DNA from: CALKYB01 sp964510575 | GTDB lineage: Bacteria; Bdellovibrionota_C; UBA2361; SZUA-149; CALKYB01 | Reading direction: 5' to 3' | Length of the DNA stretch: 64,000 bases | NCBI GenBank assembly: GCA_964510575.1 | Contig: CAZECN010000004.1 | Span: 1-64,000, forward strand | Part shown: positions 33,890-42,273 of the stretch, piece by piece | How positions within the stretch are numbered: the first letter of the stretch is position 1 | Layout of the letters: each line of letters begins with the position of its first letter | Notes under the pieces: model-generated | What the model saw: only the letters and a program-made list of their open reading frames with translations | Databases searched by the model: none | What the model was told of the DNA's origin: nothing | Made by a program: the position numbers and the translations under genes

Positions 33890-34315
33890 TTATTGTGAAG
33901 CCTCAGTGGCTGGCGCCGGTGCTTCGGCTTTACTCGCTGTAGCTGGAGCACCCGTAGGTTGACCACCAGCTGGGGCAGACTCATCAGTCTCATCTTGGTC
34001 AGTTGGTCGCCCATCTGGTGCGAACTTATCTTTTTTGACAATCAAATGTCTTAGGACATTCTCGTTAATCCTTAATTGTCTTTCCAACTCAGTGACAAGT
34101 TTGGAATTCGCATCAAAAAGAATCAAGTCGTAATGACCATAAGAGCGGTCATTGATTTGGTAGCTCAACTGACGCTTCCCCCAGCTATCTTGTTTCTCAA
34201 CGCTACCTTCATGCTCTTTAATAACCGCAATCACGGCATCAAGTTCTTTCTTAACCCCTGCCTCGTCTAGGTCAGGATTGGTAACTAAAACAATTTCGTA
34301 TTTTTGTAGGCTCAT
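33890..34315 (-). CDS. rpsF: 30S ribosomal protein S6
   Basis: A 141-residue S6 with start MSLQKYEIVLVTNPDLDEAG and core QDSWGKRQLSYQINDRSYGHYDLILFDA. I chose the ATG at 34315 because it has a strong GGGAGG ribosome site; a codon at 34336 would add seven residues. The C-terminal ~40 residues are rich in Ala, Pro, Thr and Glu. S6 normally binds S18 in the 30S platform, so the missing rpsR next door deserves note. Confidence 0.95.
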   Translation of the reverse strand: MSLQKYEIVLVTNPDLDEAGVKKELDAVIAVIKEHEGSVEKQDSWGKRQLSYQINDRSYGHYDLILFDANSKLVTELERQLRINENVLRHLIVKKDKFAPDGRPTDQDETDESAPAGGQPTGAPATASKAEAPAPATEASQ

Positions 34316-34341
34316 CGTACTACCTCCCAGTTTCAAATATT

Positions 34342-36405
34342 TTATAGCATCGGCGCAATTACAAGCGCGACAATAGACATAAGTTTAACAAGAATATTCA
34401 GTGACGGGCCTGAAGTATCCTTGAACGGGTCTCCAACTGTATCACCAATTACAGTAGCTTTATGTGCCTCACCACCTTTCTTCTCACCCTCAACCTGTCC
34501 AGTTTCAATCGACTTCTTGGCATTATCCCAAGCACCACCAGCATTGGACATAAATAAAGCCAAAACGACACCAGTAACCAAAGACCCTGCTAACATTCCA
34601 CCTAAAGCTGCTCCACCCAGAGTGAAACCAATAATCAAAGGTCCAACCACGGCAACCACTCCTGGAAGAACCATCTCTTTAAGAGCTGCTTTTGTAGAAA
34701 TCTCAACACACTTTGCAGAGTCTCCACGAACTCCTGGTTTACCTTCAAGCAAGCCAGGAATTTCTTTAAACTGTCGTCTGATTTCATCAACCATTTTCGC
34801 TGCAGCTGATCCAACAGATTTCATCGTCATTGCAGCAATAAGAGCTGGCAAAGAAGCGCCAACCAATAGGCCAAGAACAACCTTTGGATCATTCAGAGTC
34901 AACGATCTAGCCATTCCACCCTCTAAACTTGGCAAAGCCTGGGTATAGGCTGAAAACAGAGCCAAAGCGGTAAGCGCAGCTGAACCAATTGCGAATCCTT
35001 TACCTATTGCTGCTGTAGTGTTTCCAAGACTATCTAGCTTATCAGTAATCTCTCGAACCTCTGGCCCAAGCTCAGCCATTTCAGCAATACCACCGGCGTT
35101 ATCCGCGATAGGCCCATAAGCATCTACACTCATTGTAACCCCTACAGTCGCAAGCATCGCTACCGAAGCAATTCCAATGCCGTATAGCCCGGCGTTAGAG
35201 TTCGCCATAAAGATGGCTGCGCAGATTAGAAGAATCGGACAAAGAACACTTTCGAAACCAACGGCTAGACCAGCAATGATGTTAGTGGCTGACCCAGTCT
35301 TTGAAGCCTCAGCAATATCCCTTACAGGCTTCATAGCTGTATAATATTCAGTAACGAGTCCAATGGCTGTTCCAGCGACAGCACCACTGATTGCGGCTAC
35401 CCACACTCCAAAATGAATTGGCGAAAGCAACTGAATGAAAACAAATGCAGCAGCAAGAAAGACTCCTGCTGAAAGAAAAGTAGCATTCCTTAAAGCAGAT
35501 CCTGGATCCTTCTCTTTAAGCTTTTCCATCGAGACGATTCCCAGCCAAGAGCTGATTAAGCCTAGAGCTGAAAGAATAAGCGGCGCAGCCATTAAGCTTC
35601 TACGAACAGACTCGACATCTCTTCCTGCTCCACCAAGAGCTAAGATTTGATCAGCACTCAAGGTTGCAGCAATAGCCATTGAAGCAATGATACCACCAGC
35701 GTAGGATTCAAAGATATCTGCTCCCATTCCGGCCACATCACCAACATTGTCACCAACGTTATCAGCTATTACACCAGGGTTTCGAGGATCGTCCTCAGGA
35801 ATACCTGCTTCAACTTTACCGACAAGGTCACTACCTACGTCAGCAGCTTTTGTGTAAATACCTCCGCCAACTCTTGCAAAAAGAGCGATAGAAGAAGCAC
35901 CCATAGCAAAGCCTGTTATGTGCTTAACACTCTCAACACTGCCGAATACCCAATAGAGAAGACCAACTCCCAATAATCCTAAACTGGCAACAGCTAAGCC
36001 CATCACTGCTCCACCGTTGAAGGCAACTGAAAGAGCTTCTGCTTGACCACTTTCCTTTGCGGCTGCGCAAGTTCTCACATTAGCTTTAGTAGCTGAAAGC
36101 ATCCCAGCGTAACCGGCACAAACCGAACATCCCGCTCCTACAAGGAATGAGAATGCCGTCTTCCAACCTAGTTCCGGCATAATAAGAATCAAGAGGAACA
36201 CGACTGCCACAAAGATAGACAGAATTCTGTATTCAGCCTTAAGAAAAGCCATCGCACCGTCATGAATCTGGTCCGAAATACCCTTCATTGTTTCGTCGCC
36301 CTCTGAGGCAGCTATAAGCTCTGAGTAAAGTCTCCAAGCATAAAAGAGGCCCAAGATTCCTGCTAAAGGAGCCAGGAAGCTGAAGAAACTGGTAATGGTC
36401 GCCAT
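34342..36405 (-). CDS. hppA: Membrane-bound cation-pumping pyrophosphatase
   Basis: A 687-residue integral membrane pyrophosphatase with about 16 transmembrane helices, coupling PPi hydrolysis to export of Na+ or H+. The diphosphate-binding sequence DNVGDNVGDVAGMGADIFESY is intact. The segment GNTTAAIGKGFAIGS has Ala at the position that is Lys in K+-independent enzymes, so this is of the K+-dependent subfamily. It sits between pth and rpsF in a translation-gene run; only 26 bases separate it from rpsF. Confidence 0.95.
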   Translation of the reverse strand: MATITSFFSFLAPLAGILGLFYAWRLYSELIAASEGDETMKGISDQIHDGAMAFLKAEYRILSIFVAVVFLLILIMPELGWKTAFSFLVGAGCSVCAGYAGMLSATKANVRTCAAAKESGQAEALSVAFNGGAVMGLAVASLGLLGVGLLYWVFGSVESVKHITGFAMGASSIALFARVGGGIYTKAADVGSDLVGKVEAGIPEDDPRNPGVIADNVGDNVGDVAGMGADIFESYAGGIIASMAIAATLSADQILALGGAGRDVESVRRSLMAAPLILSALGLISSWLGIVSMEKLKEKDPGSALRNATFLSAGVFLAAAFVFIQLLSPIHFGVWVAAISGAVAGTAIGLVTEYYTAMKPVRDIAEASKTGSATNIIAGLAVGFESVLCPILLICAAIFMANSNAGLYGIGIASVAMLATVGVTMSVDAYGPIADNAGGIAEMAELGPEVREITDKLDSLGNTTAAIGKGFAIGSAALTALALFSAYTQALPSLEGGMARSLTLNDPKVVLGLLVGASLPALIAAMTMKSVGSAAAKMVDEIRRQFKEIPGLLEGKPGVRGDSAKCVEISTKAALKEMVLPGVVAVVGPLIIGFTLGGAALGGMLAGSLVTGVVLALFMSNAGGAWDNAKKSIETGQVEGEKKGGEAHKATVIGDTVGDPFKDTSGPSLNILVKLMSIVALVIAPML

Positions 36406-36517
36406 AACGTATCCTATAATTCTGGGTATTGTTTTGTTAAATAATCACTAAGCTAGTGGGAACCTTTCTCACTCTTGGCAGAACGCTTCTCACTAACCAT
36501 CTGAAATTACAGTTATT

Positions 36518-37096
36518 TTACTTCTTGTTAAACCTACTTTGCACTGCCTCCAGATGATCCGATACACACATCAGAGCGGCCTCAGAGGCTTTCGAGACCG
36601 CCTCTTCTAGCAGTAATTGATCGTCTCGTCCAGGCTTGCCAAGAACCCAATCCTCAACATTTCTAGGCCCTTCTTTTGTTTGATAATCACGAGGATGCCC
36701 AATACCCACACGTATCCTAGTAAAGGCCTTGCTGGATAAATGACTGAACAAATCGTTAAGACCATTATGCCCACCACTTGAACCTCCCTGCTTGATTTGA
36801 ATCCTACCTGGAACCAAATCCAGCTCATCGTGAACTACTATTATGTCCTCCGGATCAATCTTATAGAACCGAATAAGCCCACGAGAAGCCTGGCCGCTTC
36901 TGTTCATATAAGTCTGTGGTTTTATCAAGAGAAGCGAGTCACTTCTGTAGCTCGCCTTAGAAACCTGACAGTTTTCTTGCTCTTTCCAAGAACAGTTTAA
37001 CTCCCCGAGCAATTTGTCTAAAACCCAGAAACCCGCGTTATGACGAGTAGACTCGTACTTACCACCGGGATTTCCTAGGCCTATGACAGCTTTCAA
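36518..37096 (-). CDS. pth: Peptidyl-tRNA hydrolase
   Basis: A 192-residue cytoplasmic enzyme that releases tRNA from stalled peptidyl-tRNA. Motifs include GLGNPGGKYESTRHNAGF with the catalytic His20, PQTYMNRSG, and VVHDELDL. Length is normal. It follows rplY by 36 bases on the same strand, the usual prs-rplY-pth order, and is likely in their operon. Confidence 0.96.
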   Translation of the reverse strand: MKAVIGLGNPGGKYESTRHNAGFWVLDKLLGELNCSWKEQENCQVSKASYRSDSLLLIKPQTYMNRSGQASRGLIRFYKIDPEDIIVVHDELDLVPGRIQIKQGGSSGGHNGLNDLFSHLSSKAFTRIRVGIGHPRDYQTKEGPRNVEDWVLGKPGRDDQLLLEEAVSKASEAALMCVSDHLEAVQSRFNKK

Positions 37097-37132
37097 ATTA
37101 ATGTTCTAGCCAGAAGCTAGCCGTTAAGGGGC

Positions 37133-37810
37133 TTACTCTTTTTTATCTTTAGCTTCTGCATCTGGAGCAGCTGCGGCATCACCTTCAGCGGCTGGAGCTC
37201 CTTCCCCTTCAGCAGTCTCTTCAACAGCAACCGCCTCTTCCTCAACAGCTCTTTTGGCAAGACCACTAACCACCGCGATGTCTGGGGAGGAAATTAACTC
37301 AACACCACCAGGAAGGTTAATGTCTTTCAATTGCAGCGAGCCGCCATCCTCTAGTGAACTGATATCCAGCTGCAACTCTGAAGGAATCTCTCGTGGTAGA
37401 CAATTAACCTCTGTCTCGTATACCAGTTGGTTAATGATTCCACCTGAATTCTTGATTGAAACCGATTCGCCAGTAAGAGAAATAGGAACAGTTACAGAAA
37501 TCTTAGTTCCAGCTGTAACTCGACAAAAATCGATGTGCTGAATGATACTCTTCAAAGGCTCAACTTGCATGTCTTTGATTAGAGTAAGGTCTTCATTGGT
37601 TGCCTCAGTGTCCCCTTTAAGCTTGTAAAGCTGTGAGGGTGCTTTTCCAGTAACCTGACGACGAAAATGTTGTGAGTCAACTTCTATAGCTACAGCCTCC
37701 GTACCCTCTGAGTACAACACGCCTGGAATAGATCCAGCCCTTCGGATTGCTCTAAGCGCGTTCTTACCCTTGGCGGACCGTGATTTAACTTCGATTTCTA
37801 TGACTTCCAT
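37133..37810 (-). CDS. rplY: 50S ribosomal protein L25/general stress protein Ctc
   Basis: A 225-residue L25 of the long (Ctc/TL5) type that binds 5S rRNA. The N-terminal L25 domain has GKNALRAIRRAGSIPGVLYSEG, and the C-terminal beta domain has NCLPREIPSELQLDIS. The last ~35 residues are rich in Ala, Glu, Gly and Pro. It lies 36 bases after prs and before pth. Two other ribosomal proteins in this window also carry extra acidic/Ala-rich tails. Confidence 0.95.
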   Translation of the reverse strand: MEVIEIEVKSRSAKGKNALRAIRRAGSIPGVLYSEGTEAVAIEVDSQHFRRQVTGKAPSQLYKLKGDTEATNEDLTLIKDMQVEPLKSIIQHIDFCRVTAGTKISVTVPISLTGESVSIKNSGGIINQLVYETEVNCLPREIPSELQLDISSLEDGGSLQLKDINLPGGVELISSPDIAVVSGLAKRAVEEEAVAVEETAEGEGAPAAEGDAAAAPDAEAKDKKE

Positions 37811-37846
37811 TGTCTTACCTAGTGTCTATACATTAAGAATTTTTAA

Positions 37847-38833
37847 TCAGTCTCCGAACAAGCAACTCACAGAGTCCTCGTCGTGAATTCGCTTTATAGC
37901 TTCCCCCAACAATCCTGAAACAGATAATTGAACGAATTTATCAAATTTTTCAAGGTCTGGCTTATAAATAGAGTCACTAACGAATACTTTCTCGATTGAA
38001 CTGCCCTGTAGACGTTCTACCGCATCTCCAGACAAAACAGCGTGACTACAACAGCAAACTACTTTCTCAGCACCTTCTTCCAACAGAGCATTAGCTGCTT
38101 TTATTAATGTCCCTCCAGTATCAACCATGTCGTCTACAAGGATTGCCGTTTGCCCCTTAACTTCACCAACTACGTTCATACCGGCAATTTCATTTGGACC
38201 CGAACGTCTCTTATCAATAATAGCCAAATTGGCATCCAAACGCTTAGCATAGGCTCTAGCCCTAGCAACCCCACCAGCATCAGGAGAAACTATTGTAATA
38301 GGCTCTGAAGGATACTCCTCTCGAATCCGATCTAGCAGCACCGGTCTGGCATATAGATTATCTACTGGGACATCAAAGAACCCCATGATTTGTCCAGCAT
38401 GTAGGTCCATCGTAAGCACTCGGTTCGCTCCAGCCGTTGAAATCAGGTCTGAGACCAATTTAGCCGTAATAGGCACCCTAGGCTTTAACTTCCTATCCTG
38501 ACGCGCGTATCCGAAATAGGGCAACACTGCGGTAATTCTGCGAGCACTCGCTCTTTTTAGAGCATCTATGATAATCAATAGCTCCATTAAATAGACATTG
38601 ACCGGTGTCGACGTGCTCTGAATCACGAAAACGTCATTGCCTCGAACATTTTCACCAATCTCTACAGACAACTCCCCATCACTAAACCTACGAACATCAC
38701 ATTTACTGAGCCCGACACCGGCAACTTCAGCGGCACTCTGCGCTAAAGTCGGATTGGAGCGGCCTGTGATTATTGCCAATCGACCACGATTTGAGGGTGA
38801 AGAAGCTTTCTTGCCAGAATTACCAGAGGACAT
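37847..38833 (-). CDS. prs: Ribose-phosphate pyrophosphokinase
   Basis: A 328-residue PRPP synthetase, feeding purine, pyrimidine, His, Trp and NAD synthesis. Motifs seen are FSDGELSVEIGENVRG, FGYARQDRK (ATP loop), DLHAGQIMGFFDVPVDNL, and ILVDDMVDTGGTL (PRPP-binding loop). The ~14-residue Ser/Gly/Lys-rich N-terminal arm is unusual; the family domain begins at about residue 17 (RLAIITG). It is downstream of tRNA-Gln and ispE on the same strand. Confidence 0.97.
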   Translation of the reverse strand: MSSGNSGKKASSPSNRGRLAIITGRSNPTLAQSAAEVAGVGLSKCDVRRFSDGELSVEIGENVRGNDVFVIQSTSTPVNVYLMELLIIIDALKRASARRITAVLPYFGYARQDRKLKPRVPITAKLVSDLISTAGANRVLTMDLHAGQIMGFFDVPVDNLYARPVLLDRIREEYPSEPITIVSPDAGGVARARAYAKRLDANLAIIDKRRSGPNEIAGMNVVGEVKGQTAILVDDMVDTGGTLIKAANALLEEGAEKVVCCCSHAVLSGDAVERLQGSSIEKVFVSDSIYKPDLEKFDKFVQLSVSGLLGEAIKRIHDEDSVSCLFGD

Positions 38834-38949
38834 AAGTCTTTAAGCTCCCTGCATCAATCATCAACTGAAATTTAGAAACAATGTCTTTAAACCGAACCAA
38901 ACATAGTTTGACACGACAAGCTTAGCTCAAATTATTGTTTTAGGAATTG

Positions 38950-39026
38950 GTGGCTGGGCCAGGAGGACTCGAACCTCCGCATGACGGGATCAAAACCCGT
39001 TGCCTTACCAACTTGGCTATGGCCCA
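38950..39026 (-). tRNA. tRNA-Gln (anticodon TTG)
   Basis: A complete cloverleaf on the minus strand. The acceptor stem TGGGCCA pairs with TGGCCCA, the discriminator base is G, and 3' CCA is encoded (38950-38952). The anticodon loop TTTTGAT gives TTG, reading CAA and, by wobble, CAG. The T loop is GGTTCGAGTCC. It sits between ispE and prs, a classical delta-proteobacterial arrangement, and may be cut from their shared transcript. Confidence 0.97.
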
Positions 39027-39175
39027 ACAAAAATCCTAAAATCCAAAACAAAAACTAGCAGCGAAACCTCACCAGCTTAATAAAACTGGTCGGGCGCTCT
39101 TTTAGCTGTAATTCAGCCGACAGTCCAGTCAGGATTTGATTTACCACAAAAATAACAACTTTATTGACTAATTTA

Positions 39176-40162
39176 CTAGAGAAGGAGCTGGGCAGGACCC
39201 GCTATCCAATAGCTAGAGGGCAATTTTTCTTTGAAATACTGTATCAGGTCTTCAACTCCCTCTGACTTTACAATCACCGCTCTGGTAGAGCCACTTCCGC
39301 ATAAGACGGAGCAAAGGGCCAATTGTTCGAAACCTACCAAGCAAGATTCGAGTAGCTGCTTAAAATAACCTTCTTCAGAGGTGCCAGACTCAATACTTTT
39401 ATCGAAATCATTCTCAACCCAGGATGCAAACTTTCTGGGTTCAACCTCGAAAAGCTCTCCGCTAAACTGACCTAAGCCTGACAAAAGATCCCGTGGGCTA
39501 GGCAGCTGATGAGCCTCACAGTCGCCTCTACCTAAACTTTGGTAAGCCGCAGTCGTGTTAGCGCCAAAGTTAGGCTTAACTAAAACTACTCTAAGACTAC
39601 GAAAGAAATCTAGGGAGTTCTGGCTGAGGTTAATTGTCTCGACTTTATTTCCGTAGTCAGTTCCGATTGTTAATCCAGGCTTTAAAAAATGAGGGATATC
39701 AGCCCCTAGCTCACCTGCTTTCTTTAGCAAAGCGCTGTCGGCCAAATTAATCTTATTGCTCAAGGCCTTGAGCACTACCGCAGCATTTGAGCTACCCCCT
39801 CCTAGCCCGGCTTCAGCCGGAAGGCTCTTAGAAAGCTGAAACTTAAGCCTAGAATTGAATTCATCAATATCTCCAAACAAGCCTGCAGCTCTAAGAACCA
39901 GATTTGATTCGGACTCTAAAAGGCTTTTAAAGGAGTTCGCTCCCTCAGCAAGATGTCGACTTAGTGCCTCATCTAGATTTACTTCAATACTTTCAAATTT
40001 ACAGTCATTAAAGCTACTGAAACTTAAACTATCGCCACAGTCTAACTTGGCTACAACCGTGGTGACACGATGAAAGCCGCTAGGCTCTTTACCCCCAACC
40101 TTCAAAACTAGGTTTATTTTAGATGGAGAAAAAATGTCAGACTGATTATCCAAGGAGACCAA
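39176..40162 (-). CDS. ispE: 4-diphosphocytidyl-2-C-methyl-D-erythritol kinase
   Basis: A 328-residue GHMP kinase of the MEP isoprenoid pathway. The GHMP motifs are visible: PSKINLVLKVGGK at the N-terminus, the ATP loop PAEAGLGGGSSNAAV, and the C-terminal CGSGSTRAV. It is longer than usual owing to loops in the first 100 residues. Only a TTG (40162) is available as start before the conserved region. It precedes tRNA-Gln and prs. Confidence 0.93.
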   Translation of the reverse strand: MVSLDNQSDIFSPSKINLVLKVGGKEPSGFHRVTTVVAKLDCGDSLSFSSFNDCKFESIEVNLDEALSRHLAEGANSFKSLLESESNLVLRAAGLFGDIDEFNSRLKFQLSKSLPAEAGLGGGSSNAAVVLKALSNKINLADSALLKKAGELGADIPHFLKPGLTIGTDYGNKVETINLSQNSLDFFRSLRVVLVKPNFGANTTAAYQSLGRGDCEAHQLPSPRDLLSGLGQFSGELFEVEPRKFASWVENDFDKSIESGTSEEGYFKQLLESCLVGFEQLALCSVLCGSGSTRAVIVKSEGVEDLIQYFKEKLPSSYWIAGPAQLLL

Positions 40163-40304
40163 TAATTTGAGTTCTTCAGTGGCTGGCTATAGCTAGCTTC
40201 ATCTTGCTTGTATTTGTTATGGGAATGTGGAAACCTTGTCCAGGCAGTTGATAATAATAGCTCGGTCAGGGACCTGTATGGGCCTGAACTGGTGCTTACC
40301 GTAT

Positions 40305-40352
40305 TTCGACTTTTAGTTGTGAAGGCTAGTCAGATTACTTCCAAAAGTCGAA
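40305..40352 (+). promoter_or_regulatory. Hairpin directly before the zinc-ribbon gene's ribosome site
   Basis: TTCGACTTTT (40305-40314) and AAAAGTCGAA (40343-40352) form a perfect 10-base-pair stem around a 28-base loop. The loop may itself fold through GAAG and CTTC. The ribosome site GGAGG begins two bases later and the ATG is at 40365. The stem may modulate ribosome access or mRNA stability. Confidence 0.6.
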
Positions 40353-40364
40353 CGGAGGTGTTGA

Positions 40365-40559
40365 ATGGATGTCTCATCAAAATTCACTAGCTGTTTAAAG
40401 TGCAATAATGGCGTTTTGCTCCCCCTTTCTGACTATGGTCAGGACGGAGCTGCAGTAACCTACAAAGCTTGGGCTTGTAACAATCCTGATTGTGGATTCT
40501 CGCTTAGAATTGATAAGGGCGAGGTAACTTACGGAAAAAAAATACAACCTAAAAACTAA
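40365..40559 (+). CDS. Small zinc-ribbon protein
   Basis: A 64-residue protein with two CxxC-type pairs: CLKC near residues 10-13 and CNNPDC near 38-43, spaced like a zinc ribbon. Between them is GVLLPLSDYGQDGAAVTYKAWA, beta-rich. The sequence style is that of the rubredoxin-like or TFIIB-type small ribbons found in regulators and RNA-binding proteins. A good GGAGG site precedes the ATG. It is flanked on both sides by minus-strand genes and stands alone on the plus strand. Confidence 0.75.
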   Translation: MDVSSKFTSCLKCNNGVLLPLSDYGQDGAAVTYKAWACNNPDCGFSLRIDKGEVTYGKKIQPKN

Positions 40560-40595
40560 GGCTTATTTTGGTTTTTTGGTTCAAATGAATTATAG

Positions 40596-42083
40596 CTACT
40601 CCGAAGGCTCAGGTTCCGTTTGAGCTACTTCGACTGGCTTGGCCTTTGATCTTTTACCAAGTTCACCTTTTTCCGTAATCCCTAGCTTGTCCATTTTATA
40701 TTTAAGGATTCTTCGACTTATGCCTAGAAGCTTGGCTGCTCTGGTCTGAACACCTCCAGCTTTTTTTAGCGCTTTAACTATTAGCTCCGTTTCAAATATT
40801 CTCTCAGCTTCTTCAAAAGGCATAATACCCTCAAGAACTTTACTTTTAAGCTCTACCTGACCACTAGTTACTTTTAGTCGAGATGGTAAATCTTCAGCTC
40901 CCAGATGATCTTCCGTGCTAAGAGCCAAGATGCTTTCAATTACATTTTCAAGCTCCCGCACATTCCCTGGCCACGAAAAATTCTCCATTATCTCCCAAGC
41001 CTCTTCAGTTAAACTTGGGCGTCTATTGTTGTAAATAGGAGCAAGTCTATCGAGGAAAAAATCTGCTAGTTGCTTAATGTCGGATCGCCTCTTACGCAAA
41101 GGTGGAGCCTCAAGTGAAACTACATTTATTCGATAGTATAAATCTTCTCGAAAACTACCTTCCTTAATGGCCGTCTTTAGACACTTATTTGTGGCCGCAA
41201 TTATTCTGACATCAACCTTTATCGGCTGAGAACTACCAACTCGGTAAAATTCTTGTTCTTGCAATACTCTTAACATTTTAACTTGGACTGCTGGACTTAG
41301 CTCTCCAATTTCATCCAGGAAGAGAGTTCCTTTATTCGCAAGCTCAAACTGTCCCTTCCGCTGCTCTACAGCATGGGTAAAAGCGCCTTTCTCGTGACCA
41401 AAAAGTTCCGATTCAATTAAACTTTCCGGAATGGCTGCACAATTGAGGGCGATATATGGAGCTTCGCTCCTAAGGCTTCGAGAGTGAATTTCTTTGGCGA
41501 TCAATTCTTTCCCAGTACCAGATTCGCCAGTGAGCAGCACTGTCGTATCATGTACCGCTAACTGCTCTATCTTTTGATAAAGACTTTTCATGGCTGGGTG
41601 CTTCCCAACCATTGCTCCAAAATCCGCAGGTACGCTCTGGTTAAGGCCGTTCCTTTTTTGGACACTGGTCTTAACTTGACTAGGAAACAATCTACCTTTT
41701 GCTCCAGTTTTTAACGTTTCCGAAATCAAACTAAGAAGCTCATCAACATCGAAAGGCTTATTCAAGTAATCTACAGCGCCCTTTTTCATTGCTTGGACAG
41801 CAGTACGAACCGAGTTCGTAGCTGTAAGCATAATAACCTGTGAGTCACCTTGAACATCTTGAAGCTGCTCAAGAAACTGAAGGCCATCCATTCCTGGCAT
41901 AACAAGGTCCAGTAGTATCAGTTCTGGAGTGTCATCATCACTTTTCGACAGCTCCTCTAGAGCCTCTTCTCCTGACTCCGCGGTAAGAACTTCATAGTGC
42001 CTGGATAAGATTAGTTTAAGCGACTCACGAATGACAGATTCGTCATCAACAACTAAAATTCTCTCTCGCTTACTTTGACTCAC
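40596..42083 (-). CDS. Sigma-54-dependent response regulator, NtrX/NtrC type
   Basis: A 495-residue regulator. The receiver domain has the acidic pair DD13-14, phospho-acceptor Asp59 and a Lys in the KPF motif. The AAA+ domain has GESGTGKE (186-193), the sigma-54 loop written GAFTHA (instead of GAFTGA) near residue 225, and LDEIGELS. A Fis-type helix-turn-helix is at the C-terminus (GVQTRAAKLLGISRRILKYKMDKLG). A ~20-residue basic tail follows. It may be the partner of the NtrY-like kinase encoded at 49201-51480, and could drive the pilin promoter at 47330. Confidence 0.88.
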   Translation of the reverse strand: MSQSKRERILVVDDESVIRESLKLILSRHYEVLTAESGEEALEELSKSDDDTPELILLDLVMPGMDGLQFLEQLQDVQGDSQVIMLTATNSVRTAVQAMKKGAVDYLNKPFDVDELLSLISETLKTGAKGRLFPSQVKTSVQKRNGLNQSVPADFGAMVGKHPAMKSLYQKIEQLAVHDTTVLLTGESGTGKELIAKEIHSRSLRSEAPYIALNCAAIPESLIESELFGHEKGAFTHAVEQRKGQFELANKGTLFLDEIGELSPAVQVKMLRVLQEQEFYRVGSSQPIKVDVRIIAATNKCLKTAIKEGSFREDLYYRINVVSLEAPPLRKRRSDIKQLADFFLDRLAPIYNNRRPSLTEEAWEIMENFSWPGNVRELENVIESILALSTEDHLGAEDLPSRLKVTSGQVELKSKVLEGIMPFEEAERIFETELIVKALKKAGGVQTRAAKLLGISRRILKYKMDKLGITEKGELGKRSKAKPVEVAQTEPEPSE

Positions 42084-42138
42084 TTTTGCCTTCCTGAACT
42101 AAAATTATAAAAAACCCCTCTCTCTTTAGATGCAAATC

Positions 42139-42235
42139 GTCCAATTTTGGACTTTTCTTTTGCACAAATTTAGTATTACTTTCTTCAACAAGCTAAAAGC
42201 TTGAATTTACAGTATTTTTATGAGCTCAAGCTTTT
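42139..42235 (+). repeat. Cluster of three inverted repeats
   Basis: In the divergent gap between the response regulator gene and the secreted TPR gene there is GTCCAA-TT-TTGGAC (42139-42152), then CAAGCT-AAA-AGCTTG (42189-42203), and the long arms AAAAGCTTGA / TCAAGCTTTT (42195-42204 and 42226-42235). The last is followed by a T-rich stretch. They may be operators for autoregulation or a leader attenuator. Confidence 0.45.
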
Positions 42236-42273
42236 TCATTTTGGATTAAGCACGTTTCTAGTTAAAACGAGAT

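Noticed and set aside
34421..34948. Plus-strand 175-codon frame inside hppA
   Set aside because: It is antisense to strongly conserved codons of the pyrophosphatase; a shadow frame.
42147..42164. Sigma-54-like site before the secreted TPR gene (TTGGAC and TTTTGCAC)
   Set aside because: Same spacing fault of 11 bases, and the GG is part of a palindrome.
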